From an uncultured Thermomicrobiales bacterium (lineage in GTDB: Bacteria > Chloroflexota > Chloroflexia > Thermomicrobiales > Thermomicrobiaceae), in NCBI GenBank assembly GCA_937891245.1, contig CALAGB010000538.1, positions 1-34,422 of the forward strand: a stretch of DNA of 34,422 nucleotides, in the 5' to 3' direction. Made by a program: the position numbers and the translations under genes. Each line of letters opens with the position of its first letter. The first letter of the stretch is position 1. Below the pieces are notes generated by a model. It did no database searches. It was not told the origin of the DNA and saw only the letters and a list, made by a program, of their open reading frames with translations. Below, in pieces: positions 16,909-26,098 of this stretch.

Positions 16909-17979
16909 CTAGGATAGCCATTCCGCAGGGACGTTGTGTCTTGCGTAGAACTCCGCCATCTCGATCGGTTTATTAGTGTCGTTCGATTCTTCGCAGGCGA
17001 CAGTGAGCGCCATCGTTTTTAGGTGATCGATTCCCGATGGAATCGGCGCCGTTACGTCGTCCAAAACTTGCTCTGCGATATGCTTGAGCATTGCCCGCGT
17101 GTCGTCGACGAAGTTCTCAATCGGAGGCAGCTCGATATGGCGCCCCTCTTTCTCATCGCCGATGGCTACTCGTAGGTCACCAAACTGCTGATGCTGCAAT
17201 ACCGCGCCGGACGCGCAGTCGGTCCGCCATAGGAATTCCTGAACTTTGGTTTGGCCTGACCAGGTACCGAAATAATTCACCAGCAGATCGCCGGTCATCT
17301 CCAGCGTCGCGACAACTGTCGCATCGTCGCGATACATGCTCCAAGGTGGATTGTGACAACGACACCAGACGCGTTCCACCTCGGCATCGTACGTGAACCG
17401 AAAGAGATCCAGGTGATGGATGCTCTGTTCGTAAAGCATCGGCTGCCGCATCGTAAGGGGATATTTATTAATTCCAGGCCGACGGCCGTCTCGGTTAAGC
17501 CAGTAGTTAAACCGGGCAAAGCTCGGTTTGCCGACCTCGGTCGCTAGTAACTCCTTCGTTTTGATCGTTGATGGCAGATATCTGAAGTTCAAGCCGACCA
17601 TCAGTCGTCGGCCAGCCTTTTCAGCCGCTCGTACGATTTCCACGGTCTCCGAAAACTCGATGGTGAGTGGCTTTTCGGCCAGCAAATCGCACCCTGCCGC
17701 AAAGATCGTTCGTGCCTCATTCAGATGTCCCATTGGAGGCGTCGCAAGAACGACGAGATCCGGCTTCGTTGCGCGGAGGCCATTTTCCAAATCAGGAAAT
17801 ATCTGCTCAGTACTCGCGCCGTACTCCTGCTGCGCCCATTCCAGACTCGCCAAGTCTGGATCGACATATCCGATTGCCTCGGTCAATGGCTCTTCGTGCA
17901 CCAGGCGAACCCAGTGTTTCCCTCGTGTTCCGACTCCGACAATCAGGGTACGGATTGGCGTTCTCACTCGCGCACTCAT
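16909..17979 (-). CDS. Gfo/Idh/MocA-family oxidoreductase (copy A)
   Basis: NAD(P)-dependent oxidoreductase of 356 aa. It has a Rossmann domain with LIVGVGTRGKHW (residues 12-23), ATPPMGH and AEKPLTIEF (EKP at 102-104), then the C-terminal domain with MLYEQSIHHLDLFRF, which holds the usual catalytic-site histidine. Residues 205-217 read WCRCHNPPWSMYR, an unusual Cys/His-rich block for the family. The gene at 23118-24188 encodes a protein of the same length that carries the same block and most flanking residues. The ATG at 17979 overlaps the stop of the hydantoinase-type gene by four bases (ATGA), so translation is coupled. The substrate is unknown. Confidence 0.9.
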   Translation of the reverse strand: MSARVRTPIRTLIVGVGTRGKHWVRLVHEEPLTEAIGYVDPDLASLEWAQQEYGASTEQIFPDLENGLRATKPDLVVLATPPMGHLNEARTIFAAGCDLLAEKPLTIEFSETVEIVRAAEKAGRRLMVGLNFRYLPSTIKTKELLATEVGKPSFARFNYWLNRDGRRPGINKYPLTMRQPMLYEQSIHHLDLFRFTYDAEVERVWCRCHNPPWSMYRDDATVVATLEMTGDLLVNYFGTWSGQTKVQEFLWRTDCASGAVLQHQQFGDLRVAIGDEKEGRHIELPPIENFVDDTRAMLKHIAEQVLDDVTAPIPSGIDHLKTMALTVACEESNDTNKPIEMAEFYARHNVPAEWLS

Positions 17980-19373
17980 CCTTTCGTGGCGGAGGGTAAG
18001 CGCGTGAGCATCTGCCCTGCACCAGATTTTCCCACCAGTTCCGGTCCAATCGTCACCGGCTCACCGCGAAGTAGTGTTTGAATGACCTTCCCGCGTTTGG
18101 CTACGCCATCCCAAATCAGACCGATATCCTTGGCCTTGCTATGAAACTCTGAGTGATCGAAAACGCCCCGACTTTCGGCGTCAAACAGAACGATATCAGC
18201 ATCGGCGCCGGGACGAAGATTGCCCTTACGCGGCCAGAGTCCAAAGATCCGGGCAGGATTTTTCCAGATCAGCTCCTCTGCTCGATCGATCGAAAGCCGA
18301 TTGTCGAGCGCCGCGCCCAGGATGAATGGGCCAAGCACCTCGACGCCGGGAAAGCCGGGTCCTGCTGACCAAATGTCATTCCAGGCCCGTTCTTTTTCCT
18401 CGACCGTAAACGGGGAATGGTCGGACGCAACTGTGTCAATGGTTCCGTCAACCAACCCCTCCCACAACGCCTGAACGTCCTCTGGAGACTTAAACGGCGG
18501 ATTGCATTTGGCGTATGGACCGAGTCGATCCAGCGCGGAGGCATCGAACTGCAAGTACTGCGGACAGGTCTCCGCAGTGACATGTACACCCCGTTCTTTG
18601 GCGCTTCGGATCAGATTGAGTGTCATGCGCGAGCTGACGTGCGGAACCTGGAGATGAACCCCAAAATGTTCCGCGAGCAGTAACAACGTTCCAACGCTGG
18701 TCGCTTCGACATAATCCGGTCGGTGCGCAGCGTGAGCCGCACCGTCGTTTTGATGTCTGGCACGCAACCGCGCTTCCAGGTACTGGTACATCGATTCGTC
18801 TTCCGGATGGAAGACACAGGGAAGATCGAATTCTGCGAGGAGTTCGAACGCTTCGACGAGTTCCGCATTCGAACTCAAACAAAGTCCGTCGAATTCGCTT
18901 TCACGACCGGCTGGAATGTGTTGAAGAAAACCCTTGAAGGCCAGTGCGCCGGCGTCAACGGAGCTTTGAAGGTCTCCACGACGCCGGGTTGCGGATGATG
19001 AATAGAATCCGATATCGACATACGCCTCACGCTCCGCGAGCTCGGCGCGGGTACGAATCCGGTCGCCATCTGTGGTCGGCGGCTCCGAGATTGGCATCTC
19101 GATAATCGTCGTTACGCCGCCAAACGCGGCTGCTCTCGTGGCACTCGCAAACGTCTCGCGGTCTGGCCGTGAGGGCGCACGGGAGTGGAAATGAGAGTCG
19201 ATAATGCCGGGCAGCACCAGCAGTGAGGCGGCGTCAAGCTCGCGGGCGGACTGGCCCGCGAACTGCCCCTGTGCTCCTAGTGCAACGACGCGTCCGTCCT
19301 GTACCGCGAGGTCGAGGGTTTGGAATTCCCCGTCCATCAGCGCGCGGCCGTTCGTGACTACTAGATCAAGCAT
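17976..19373 (-). CDS. Cyclic amidohydrolase, dihydroorotase/allantoinase/hydantoinase type
   Basis: Binuclear metal hydrolase of 465 aa that opens cyclic amides. The metal site can be read in full: HFH at 61-63, Lys147 in LAFKGF (the lysine that becomes carboxylated), His189 in VFHPED, His245 in QVPHVSS and Asp318 in ASDHSPF. The C-terminal beta domain is present (GNLRPGADADIVLFD). The length and the SDHSPF motif fit allantoinase/hydantoinase better than pyrimidine-pathway dihydroorotase, and the neighbours are catabolic. The start overlaps the stop of the preceding aminotransferase by one base (TGATG), and the stop overlaps the next oxidoreductase start. A hydantoin-, allantoin- or lactam-like ring is the likely target. 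Confidence 0.9.
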   Translation of the reverse strand: MLDLVVTNGRALMDGEFQTLDLAVQDGRVVALGAQGQFAGQSARELDAASLLVLPGIIDSHFHSRAPSRPDRETFASATRAAAFGGVTTIIEMPISEPPTTDGDRIRTRAELAEREAYVDIGFYSSSATRRRGDLQSSVDAGALAFKGFLQHIPAGRESEFDGLCLSSNAELVEAFELLAEFDLPCVFHPEDESMYQYLEARLRARHQNDGAAHAAHRPDYVEATSVGTLLLLAEHFGVHLQVPHVSSRMTLNLIRSAKERGVHVTAETCPQYLQFDASALDRLGPYAKCNPPFKSPEDVQALWEGLVDGTIDTVASDHSPFTVEEKERAWNDIWSAGPGFPGVEVLGPFILGAALDNRLSIDRAEELIWKNPARIFGLWPRKGNLRPGADADIVLFDAESRGVFDHSEFHSKAKDIGLIWDGVAKRGKVIQTLLRGEPVTIGPELVGKSGAGQMLTRLPSATKG

Positions 19374-20587
19374 CAGTGACTCGCTTCTGCTTTATAGCGC
19401 TTGATCGCTGCTTCCATGCGCTCCAGAGCATCGGTCATTCGTTCTGATGGAACGAGCATCGACATGCGCATATACCGTTCGCCTTCGTCCGGCGAGAACA
19501 GCGTGCCTGGAGAGATCATGATCCCAGTGTCCTTGAGCAGGCGAAGACAAAACTCCGGAGCCATCATTCCCGTAGAGGAGACATCGACGTACACGTAGAA
19601 CGCGCCGGCCGGATAGATGAAGTCGAGCCCCATGTCGCTCAACGCACCAAGAAGTTCATGGCGCCGCGCGTCGTAGATCTCACGCATCTCGTCGATGCAG
19701 TCCTGCGGCCCCTCAAGCGCGGCAAGCGCTGCAGCCTGTGAGACAGCGGGCGTACAGATCGACAGCGTGTGCTTAACTTCAATGATTGCGCGCATGTAAT
19801 CGGACGGACCGCAGAGGAAACCAACTCGCCAGCCAGTCATGGCATAGCACTTCGAGAACCCGTCGATCAGAAGGCTTCGTTCCTGCATTCCCGGAAGAGA
19901 CACAATGCTGTGGTGAACGCGACCATCATACAAAAACTTACTGTAGATCTCATCAGAGATAACGATCAGATTGCGTTCAATTGCTAACCCTGAAATTGCC
20001 GACAGTTCGTCTTCAGTTGCAACACCCCCGGTCGGATTGTCCGGTGATACGACGACGATGATTTTCGTTCGATCAGTAACACGCGCGCGGATTTCATCGA
20101 TATTGAGTTGGAATGCGCCATCGATGATGGTTGGGTATGAAACGATCTTACCGCCCGACATCGCCACGGCCCAGTCATACGTCGTGAAGCGGTGGCTCGG
20201 CGTGAGAACCTCATCGCCTTCGTTGAGCAGCGTCAACATCGCCAGATAGATTGCTTCTTCTGCCCCGAGCGTAACAATCACATCATTCGCGGGATCGTAG
20301 TTAAGGCTACGCGTTTCGTTGAGCATTGCGGCGATCGCCCGGCGCAACCGAATGTCGCCAGGCGGGGGCGTATAGTGCGTCCAGCCCTCGTCCAACGCCT
20401 TCTTTGCTGCGTCGATGATGTGCTGGGGGGTCGGGAGATCAGGATCTCCCGGCCCCATCGCAACGACATCATCCAGGGTTGCGGCGATTTCCTGCATTTG
20501 TGTCCGGATCGACGCATCCGGTGAAATAATGCGACCTGCCAGACTAGCTCTTAACGGAGACATTCCCCCACGCACCTCTGTTGTCAT
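19373..20587 (-). CDS. PLP-dependent aminotransferase, class I/II (copy A)
   Basis: Fold-type I aminotransferase of 404 aa. Visible residues: LGAEEAI for PLP phosphate contacts (about 107-113), SPDNPTGG with the Asn that binds the PLP ring (NPTG 184-187), SDEIYSKF with the Asp to the pyridine nitrogen (Asp212), and the Schiff-base Lys246 in DGFSKCYAMTGWRVG. The substrate-carboxylate arginine is probably in YMRMSMLVP near the C-terminus. It swaps an amino group between an amino acid and a 2-oxo acid in the cytoplasm. ATG 20587 has AGGAG five bases before it. It is coupled to the hydantoinase-type gene, so it may act on the amino acid released after ring opening (inference). Confidence 0.93.
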   Translation of the reverse strand: MTTEVRGGMSPLRASLAGRIISPDASIRTQMQEIAATLDDVVAMGPGDPDLPTPQHIIDAAKKALDEGWTHYTPPPGDIRLRRAIAAMLNETRSLNYDPANDVIVTLGAEEAIYLAMLTLLNEGDEVLTPSHRFTTYDWAVAMSGGKIVSYPTIIDGAFQLNIDEIRARVTDRTKIIVVVSPDNPTGGVATEDELSAISGLAIERNLIVISDEIYSKFLYDGRVHHSIVSLPGMQERSLLIDGFSKCYAMTGWRVGFLCGPSDYMRAIIEVKHTLSICTPAVSQAAALAALEGPQDCIDEMREIYDARRHELLGALSDMGLDFIYPAGAFYVYVDVSSTGMMAPEFCLRLLKDTGIMISPGTLFSPDEGERYMRMSMLVPSERMTDALERMEAAIKRYKAEASH

Positions 20588-20614
20588 TTCTGCTCCTTTG
20601 ATGGCCGTTCGATA

Positions 20615-21835
20615 TCACCAGCTGTACCAATCAGACATTTGACCATCCGTGACCAACTGCTCGCCCGCGACGAAAACATGGCGGACGTTCGCAAGAGCGC
20701 TGACGTTGTCTGACGGATCGCCATCGATCACGACGAGATCGGCGAACTTACCAGCTTCGACCGTTCCGAGATCCTTTTCGTCCCCGCGCAGCTTCGCCGA
20801 ATTGATCGTTAGCATCTGAATCACGTCCAACGGGCTCTTGACGACGCCGTACTTCAGGAGGGCTTCCATCTCACCCAGGATCTGATCGTGCTCGACGCAC
20901 GGACTTCCGGCATCGGTACCGAACGCGAACACGATGCCGGCCTCACGCATCTTGATCAGCGCGGCTCCAGGAGGGTTCTTGGCCATTCGCTCCCGGCGCT
21001 GCGCTGCGACATGCTCCGGCATTCCGCGCTCCGGGCCGCGGGCAGTTTGAAGAACGCCGGGCGAGAGCGTTGGGACAACCATGATGCCGCGCTCGGCCAT
21101 CGTCGCCAGTACGTCGTCATCGGCGACGCCGCCATGCTCCACTGAATCAAAGCCAGCATCGACCACGTTGCGAATCGCAACGGGTAGCGTGGCGTGGGTC
21201 GTTATTTTCTTACCAAGCAAATGGGTTTCGTCCGCAGCGGCCTGAATCTCCGCAGGTGAATACTGGTTCGTGTACTCGCTCGCCATGACCTTGATGTGAT
21301 CCGCACCGCGCTTGATCTGCTCACGGACGGCGGCGCGAACACCATCGGGGCCGTCAGCCTCTCGGCCACACCACCAAGTGTGTCCACCGGTGCACATGAT
21401 CGCCTTCCCGGCGATGAAGAGCCGCGGCCCCTTGACCATGCCCCGCTTCAGCGCTTCTTTCGTGTCGAATTGCGTGTTGTTCATCCCGAGATCGCGCAAT
21501 GCGGTCAGGCCGACCTTGAGCGATTTCCGAAGATTCGCTACACCCTTGATCCCGTTGATGCCATCCGAATCCTGCAACGCTTGATCGCGCAAGATACCCG
21601 TCGGGCTACCATCCCAGCCCATCCCACTCCAACCGAGGTGTATGTGGTTGTTGGAGAATCCGGGGAGAATGGTGAGACCGGTGACGTCGACGGTGGTGCT
21701 TCGATCTTCCGCACCGAAGTCCGATGCCCGGCCGATCGCGCTGATCCGATCTCCATCGATCAGCACATCCTGCGGTTCGCTTTTACCGGTTCGGACATCA
21801 AATACGCGACCGCCGGTGATTCGTAGCTGTGTCAT
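20615..21835 (-). CDS. Metal-dependent amidohydrolase, imidazolonepropionase/prolidase-like
   Basis: Amidohydrolase-superfamily enzyme of about 406 aa. HIH at 64-66, Lys182 in DHIKVM (probable carboxylated lysine), His214 in TTHATLP, His234 in SVEHGG and Asp308 in GTDAG make a complete binuclear metal site. This pattern is shared with Xaa-Pro dipeptidases and related hydrolases that cleave N-acyl amino acids. The ATG at 21835 is preceded by AAGGAG five bases away; the frame is open 17 codons further but without a better start. It lies between the two aminotransferase genes. The partial protein at 1-312 is a related copy. The substrate is probably an amide or dipeptide-like compound. Confidence 0.9.
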   Translation of the reverse strand: MTQLRITGGRVFDVRTGKSEPQDVLIDGDRISAIGRASDFGAEDRSTTVDVTGLTILPGFSNNHIHLGWSGMGWDGSPTGILRDQALQDSDGINGIKGVANLRKSLKVGLTALRDLGMNNTQFDTKEALKRGMVKGPRLFIAGKAIMCTGGHTWWCGREADGPDGVRAAVREQIKRGADHIKVMASEYTNQYSPAEIQAAADETHLLGKKITTHATLPVAIRNVVDAGFDSVEHGGVADDDVLATMAERGIMVVPTLSPGVLQTARGPERGMPEHVAAQRRERMAKNPPGAALIKMREAGIVFAFGTDAGSPCVEHDQILGEMEALLKYGVVKSPLDVIQMLTINSAKLRGDEKDLGTVEAGKFADLVVIDGDPSDNVSALANVRHVFVAGEQLVTDGQMSDWYSW

Positions 21836-21860
21836 CAGTACTCCTTGTTCCCTTCTTCTC

Positions 21861-21883
21861 TGGTGTCCGTTACCGGGACACCA
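21861..21883 (-). other. Hairpin between aminotransferase and amidohydrolase genes
   Basis: TGGTGTCC, 7-base loop, GGACACCA gives a perfect 8-bp stem in the 72-base gap between the stop at 21908 and the start at 21835. No T run follows, so it is more likely an mRNA-processing or stabilising element, or a weak attenuator, than a full terminator. Confidence 0.45.
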
Positions 21884-21907
21884 CAATGGTGTCGACCTAC
21901 CAACATG

Positions 21908-23086
21908 TCAGCGCGTCAGCGTCACGCGCTTCCAAAAACGCTCTAGCTTGTCGAGCCCCTCAGTCAACTCTGGATCGGCCGTCATGAATGACGCGCGTGC
22001 AAGCCCTTCACCGGTCGCGCCAAAGCTGGTACCTGGACTGACCCGCACCCCCTCCTCGGCAGCTAGGTGCCGTGCAAATTCGGCGGACGAGAGTCCGCTC
22101 TCGGTTATGTCGAATAGAACGAAGTAGGCGCCGGGAGTGCGGAGAGTGGAAATTCCCATACCCTCGAGACGCTGATACAGGTAGTCTCGGCGTCGAGACC
22201 ACTCGCTCATCATGTCGACGAGAGGTTGCTGTGGCCCATTGAGGATCGCGAGGGCCGCGATCTGCGATGGTGTCGCTGCACAAATCGACGTATCATGCTT
22301 GATCTCAGTGAGCGCCGGTTTCAACGCCGCCGGTACACCAAGATAGCCAACTCGCCACCCCGTCATGGCATACGACTTCGAGAAACCATTCAGCGTAATC
22401 GTGCGCTCCTTCATTCCGGGAAGCGAAGCCATGCTTACATGTTCAACACCGTCAAAAACAAATCGTTCGTACAGCTCATCGCTGTAAATGAGCAGATCAT
22501 GTCGCTCGGCAATCTCTCCGATCGCCTCGAGCGTCTGGCGGTTTTGAACCGATCCTGAGGGGTGATCGGGGGAAATAATGAGGATAGCGCGTGTTCGTGG
22601 CGTGATGGCCGCTTCGATTCCGGCCGGATCGAGCTGGAAGGCCTGTTCTTTTACGGCCGGTACGGAAACGATGTCGCCGTCAACGAGACGAATAACTTCG
22701 TCGTAGACACGATAGCGTGGGTCCGAGACGATCACCTCATCCCCCGGGTTGAGCGTCCCGAATAGCGCGACAAACATCCCCTCCTGGGCGCCCGCCGTCA
22801 CGATGATTTCCGTCTCCGGATCGTAATCCAGTCCGTTCTCTTGCTGAAGCTTCCGCGCGATCGCGGCACGGAGTTCGGGCATCCCATCATGGAATGTGTA
22901 ATAGACCGTTCCGGTTTTCAAGAACTCCGTCACGGCTTCAATCGCATGCCGAGGCGTCGGTAGATCCGGTGTTCCCTGCGAAAGCTGGATAAAGGTTTGC
23001 GCTGACTTCTTTTGCAATGACGTCCCCATGAGGGCTCGAGCTCGCTCGGCAAGCCAACGGGTACTGTCTAACGTCGTATGCTCCAT
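21908..23086 (-). CDS. PLP-dependent aminotransferase, class I/II (copy B)
   Basis: Fold-type I aminotransferase of 392 aa, related to the copy at 19373-20587 along its length (TPDLPTPRHAIEAV, AGAQEGMF, NGFSKSYAMTGWRVGYLG with the Schiff-base Lys237, YSDELYERF with Asp203). One oddity stands out: the usual NPTG reads HPSG (residues 175-178, PDHPSG), so the Asn that normally bonds to the PLP ring oxygen is His. That could alter cofactor tuning or reaction type. ATG 23086 is preceded by AAGGAG. It follows an oxidoreductase gene by 31 bases. Transamination is likely; beta-elimination or another PLP reaction cannot be excluded. Confidence 0.92.
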   Translation of the reverse strand: MEHTTLDSTRWLAERARALMGTSLQKKSAQTFIQLSQGTPDLPTPRHAIEAVTEFLKTGTVYYTFHDGMPELRAAIARKLQQENGLDYDPETEIIVTAGAQEGMFVALFGTLNPGDEVIVSDPRYRVYDEVIRLVDGDIVSVPAVKEQAFQLDPAGIEAAITPRTRAILIISPDHPSGSVQNRQTLEAIGEIAERHDLLIYSDELYERFVFDGVEHVSMASLPGMKERTITLNGFSKSYAMTGWRVGYLGVPAALKPALTEIKHDTSICAATPSQIAALAILNGPQQPLVDMMSEWSRRRDYLYQRLEGMGISTLRTPGAYFVLFDITESGLSSAEFARHLAAEEGVRVSPGTSFGATGEGLARASFMTADPELTEGLDKLERFWKRVTLTR

Positions 23087-23117
23087 TTATTGAGTCTCCT
23101 TACAACCGACGAATGCC

Positions 23118-24188
23118 CTACTCGACGTTAAGCCAGGCCGCGGGAACGTTGTGCTCTTCAAAGAACTCGCGCATCACGATGGGTTGCCCTGTTCGGCTTG
23201 AGACCTCACAAGCTGCGATCGCTCCGAAGGTTTTCAGGTGCTCGAGTCCAGATGGATGGGGTCGTAAATTGCCCGCCCGTATCTGCTCAATGACGTGCGG
23301 TAGCATGAGGCGAGCGTCATCGACCAACCGTTCTTGCTCAGGAAGGTTCAACGGCTCGACCATTGTGGTGTCTGTTCCTCGCGCAATCCGAAGATCGCTA
23401 AACATTTCGTGCTGGAACAGCGCGCCGTTCGAACAGTCCGTCCGCCAAAGAAATTCATTGACCTTCGTCTGGCCAGACCATGTCCCGAAATAGTCCACCA
23501 GTAGATCGCCCGTCATTTCCAGGACAGCCGCGACGGTCGCGTTGCTGCGGTACATGCTCCATGGCGGATTGTGACATCGACACCAAAGCCGCTCGATTTC
23601 AGCGTTATAAACGTAGCGGATCTCATCGATATGATGAATTGTTTGCTCATACAGCATCGGCTCGTGCATCGTAATCGGGAATCTGTTCAGGCCCGGGCGG
23701 CGACCATCTCGATTTATCCAGTAGACAAAACGAGAGAAGCTGGGATTCCCGATCTCGCCGGATTCGAGGATTGCGCGAGCGGTCGTAACGCAGTGCTGGT
23801 AGCGAAAGTTCAGCCCGACCGCAAAACCGAGCTTCGCATCCTCTGCCGTCTGAACGATCCGTACGCCTTCATCAAAGTCAAGGGTGAGGGGCTTCTCGGA
23901 CAGAAGATGGGCGCCATGCTCAAAGACGGTAACTACTTCGCGGTACCGATCCATGGGTGGAGTCGCGAGGAGCACAAACTCAGGCTGTCGTTCTCGGAGC
24001 GCCTGGGTTAGATCCTGGTAGCACATGTCGGCCGATACATCGTAGCGCTCTTGAGCCCACGCGAGATTCTCGCTGAGAAGATCAACGTATCCGACCACCT
24101 CAACCAATGGTTCGTCATGAAGCAACCGTGACCAGATCTTGCCACGGGCACCGACTCCAACGAGCAACACCCGAGTTACATCAGGCAC
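23118..24188 (-). CDS. Gfo/Idh/MocA-family oxidoreductase (copy B)
   Basis: NAD(P)-dependent oxidoreductase, 356 aa from GTG 24188, which has AAGGGG about seven bases upstream; the open frame extends into the preceding permease gene, but that part is a shadow. Rossmann motif LLVGVGARGKIW near residues 8-19, EKP at 98-100, MLYEQTIHHIDEIRY in the C-terminal domain. WCRCHNPPWSMYR at 202-214 and the long flanking stretch (NRDGRRPG, YFGTWSGQTKV, EFLWRTDC) match the protein at 16909-17979 almost residue for residue, while the Rossmann halves are more divergent. The gene lies 23 bases after the DppC-type permease gene. The copies may act on the same core substrate or different stereoisomers. Confidence 0.9.
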   Translation of the reverse strand: MPDVTRVLLVGVGARGKIWSRLLHDEPLVEVVGYVDLLSENLAWAQERYDVSADMCYQDLTQALRERQPEFVLLATPPMDRYREVVTVFEHGAHLLSEKPLTLDFDEGVRIVQTAEDAKLGFAVGLNFRYQHCVTTARAILESGEIGNPSFSRFVYWINRDGRRPGLNRFPITMHEPMLYEQTIHHIDEIRYVYNAEIERLWCRCHNPPWSMYRSNATVAAVLEMTGDLLVDYFGTWSGQTKVNEFLWRTDCSNGALFQHEMFSDLRIARGTDTTMVEPLNLPEQERLVDDARLMLPHVIEQIRAGNLRPHPSGLEHLKTFGAIAACEVSSRTGQPIVMREFFEEHNVPAAWLNVE

Positions 24189-24211
24189 TACCGCACCCCT
24201 TTCACTATTTT

Positions 24212-25129
24212 CTAGCGCCGGCCGCGCGGATCCAGCGCATCGCGGAGTCCATCTCCAACCTGGTTGACTGCCAACACCGTGAGCATGATTGCTATCCCGG
24301 GGAAGGTCGTAATCCACCAGGCAACTCGCAAGTAATTTCGGCCGTCATTGACCATCGCGCCCCATTCTGGTGTCGGCGGTTGAGCACCAAGCCCGAGAAA
24401 ACTCAGGCCCGCTGCGGTTAAAATCGCCGTGCCGATGCGAAGCGTCGAAAGTATGATGACCGGCGCGATCACATTCGGGAGAACATGCTTGATCATGAGT
24501 CGCATGTTCGTCGCGCCGACGATACGTGCCGCCTCTACATATTCGTTTTCTTTCGCCGACAGCACTTGCCCACGGACAAGTCGTGCGTACGCTGGGAATG
24601 AACCAATCCCCACCGCAATCATCGCATTACGTAAACTTGGGCCAAGAATTGACACGATGGCAATCGCGAGAAGAATGCCAGGGAAGGCAAGCATGGTATC
24701 GACGAACATCGATACCGCGATGTCGGCCTTCCTTCCATAGAAACCGGCAATCAACCCTAGCGTGACACCGATTACCAAACCAATGGCAACCGAGACGAAG
24801 CCGACCGTAAGGGAGATGCGAGCGCCCATGAGGACGCGACTAAAAATGTCGCGACCGAGCACATCGGTACCCATGATCGTTGAGCGATTCGGCGGCGATA
24901 GACTGCCACCTGCAATCGCACGATCGTCATACGGGGCAATGTATGGACCGATGATCGCTACCAAGATCAGCACGCCGACGATCGTCAAGCCAAGCATCGC
25001 CCCGTTATGGCGGCGAAGGCGCCTGACTGTTTGCCGCCATGGCGATTCTGTTTTGGCTCGACCTAGTCGCAGATCAGCTGTCGCTCCCGAAACCGACGTT
25101 GACTCATCCGGTTGCGATACATAATCCAT
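24212..25129 (-). CDS. ABC transporter permease, DppC/OppC type
   Basis: Inner-membrane permease of about 305 aa, starting at ATG 25129 with GGGGAG seven bases upstream. After a charged cytoplasmic N-terminus comes the first helix (MLGLTIVGVLILVAIIGPYIA), then PYDDRAIAG and MGTDVLGRDIFSRVLMG of the DppC subfamily. The ATPase-contact motif YVEAARIVGATNMRLMIKH and the C-terminal ALDPRGRR follow. It begins one base after the DppB-type stop, so translation of the pair is coupled. The following oxidoreductase gene lies 23 bases on. Confidence 0.93.
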   Translation of the reverse strand: MDYVSQPDESTSVSGATADLRLGRAKTESPWRQTVRRLRRHNGAMLGLTIVGVLILVAIIGPYIAPYDDRAIAGGSLSPPNRSTIMGTDVLGRDIFSRVLMGARISLTVGFVSVAIGLVIGVTLGLIAGFYGRKADIAVSMFVDTMLAFPGILLAIAIVSILGPSLRNAMIAVGIGSFPAYARLVRGQVLSAKENEYVEAARIVGATNMRLMIKHVLPNVIAPVIILSTLRIGTAILTAAGLSFLGLGAQPPTPEWGAMVNDGRNYLRVAWWITTFPGIAIMLTVLAVNQVGDGLRDALDPRGRR

Positions 25130-25130
25130 G

Positions 25131-26069
25131 TTAGCGCTCCCCGTACTTGATACGAGGATCAATGAACGCATAGGAGATATCGACGAGAATATTCGCAATG
25201 ACGTAGGCAAATGCCGCGACGAGCACCGTCCCTTGAACGAGCGGGAAGTCCTTCTTTTGGATGGCATTGACCGCCATCGCACCAATCCCTTGTCGAGCGA
25301 ATACGGCTTCGACGATGACGGCGCCGCCCAGCAGCGAGCCGAACTGTAAGCCGACGATCGTCACCACGGGAATGAGCGCGTTGCGCAACGCATGACGAGT
25401 GACCACAACCCTGGCTGAAAGACCTTTGGCTCGGGCCGTCACCACATATTCCAGATTGAGGACTTCAAGCAAACTGGAGCGAGTCAAGCGAGCAACTATA
25501 CCCGCCCCACCGAGAGCCAGCGACACCGCAGGCATGACGAGGTGCTTTAGATCGGCACCTTTTTGTGCAGTGACCGGGAGCCAACCCAGCTTGATTGAGA
25601 ATATGTAAATAAGAATCAATCCAAGCCAGAAGATCGGCATGGAAACGCCGACATTTGCGAGGATCATGCTCGCGGTATCGAGAAGCGAGTGTTGTTTGAC
25701 TGCGGCGATAACCCCGAGTGGTACACCGATCAAGAACGTGAGGAGCGTTGCCGCGACAGTAAGTTCCAACGTCTTGGGGAAGACATCGCGAATCATGCTG
25801 CCGACCGATCTGTTCGTCTGGATCGACGTACCCAACCTCAGCGTGACAACGCTCTTGAGGAATCGTCCATACTGATCGTAGATTGGATCATTCAGACCGA
25901 GTTGGTCACGCTTTGCCTCAACAGCTGCCTTCGACGTTGCTGATGTTTCACTCAGCATGAGCGATACCGGATCACCGGGTATCAGCAGTAACATCGAGAA
26001 GACCAGGATCGAAACCCCGAACAACACCGGGATCGCGTACAGGAAGCGTCTCACGATATATACCGCCAC
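25131..26069 (-). CDS. ABC transporter permease, DppB/OppB type
   Basis: Inner-membrane permease of about 312 aa with the DppB layout: YIVRRFLYAIPVLFGVSILVF as first helix, IPGDPVSLMLSE, DPIYDQYGRF, then the membrane core with the ATPase-contact motif ARAKGLSARVVVTRHALRNAL and the ending SYAFIDPRIKYGER. GTG 26069 gives the natural N-terminus directly before the first helix; AAGGA lies very close to it and GGAGG slightly further, so the exact start is a little uncertain. It follows the binding-protein gene after a hairpin-containing gap of 71 bases and pairs with the DppC-type gene. Confidence 0.92.
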   Translation of the reverse strand: MAVYIVRRFLYAIPVLFGVSILVFSMLLLIPGDPVSLMLSETSATSKAAVEAKRDQLGLNDPIYDQYGRFLKSVVTLRLGTSIQTNRSVGSMIRDVFPKTLELTVAATLLTFLIGVPLGVIAAVKQHSLLDTASMILANVGVSMPIFWLGLILIYIFSIKLGWLPVTAQKGADLKHLVMPAVSLALGGAGIVARLTRSSLLEVLNLEYVVTARAKGLSARVVVTRHALRNALIPVVTIVGLQFGSLLGGAVIVEAVFARQGIGAMAVNAIQKKDFPLVQGTVLVAAFAYVIANILVDISYAFIDPRIKYGER

Positions 26070-26098
26070 AGTCCTTCGTTCCCTCCGCGTGGACAGGC

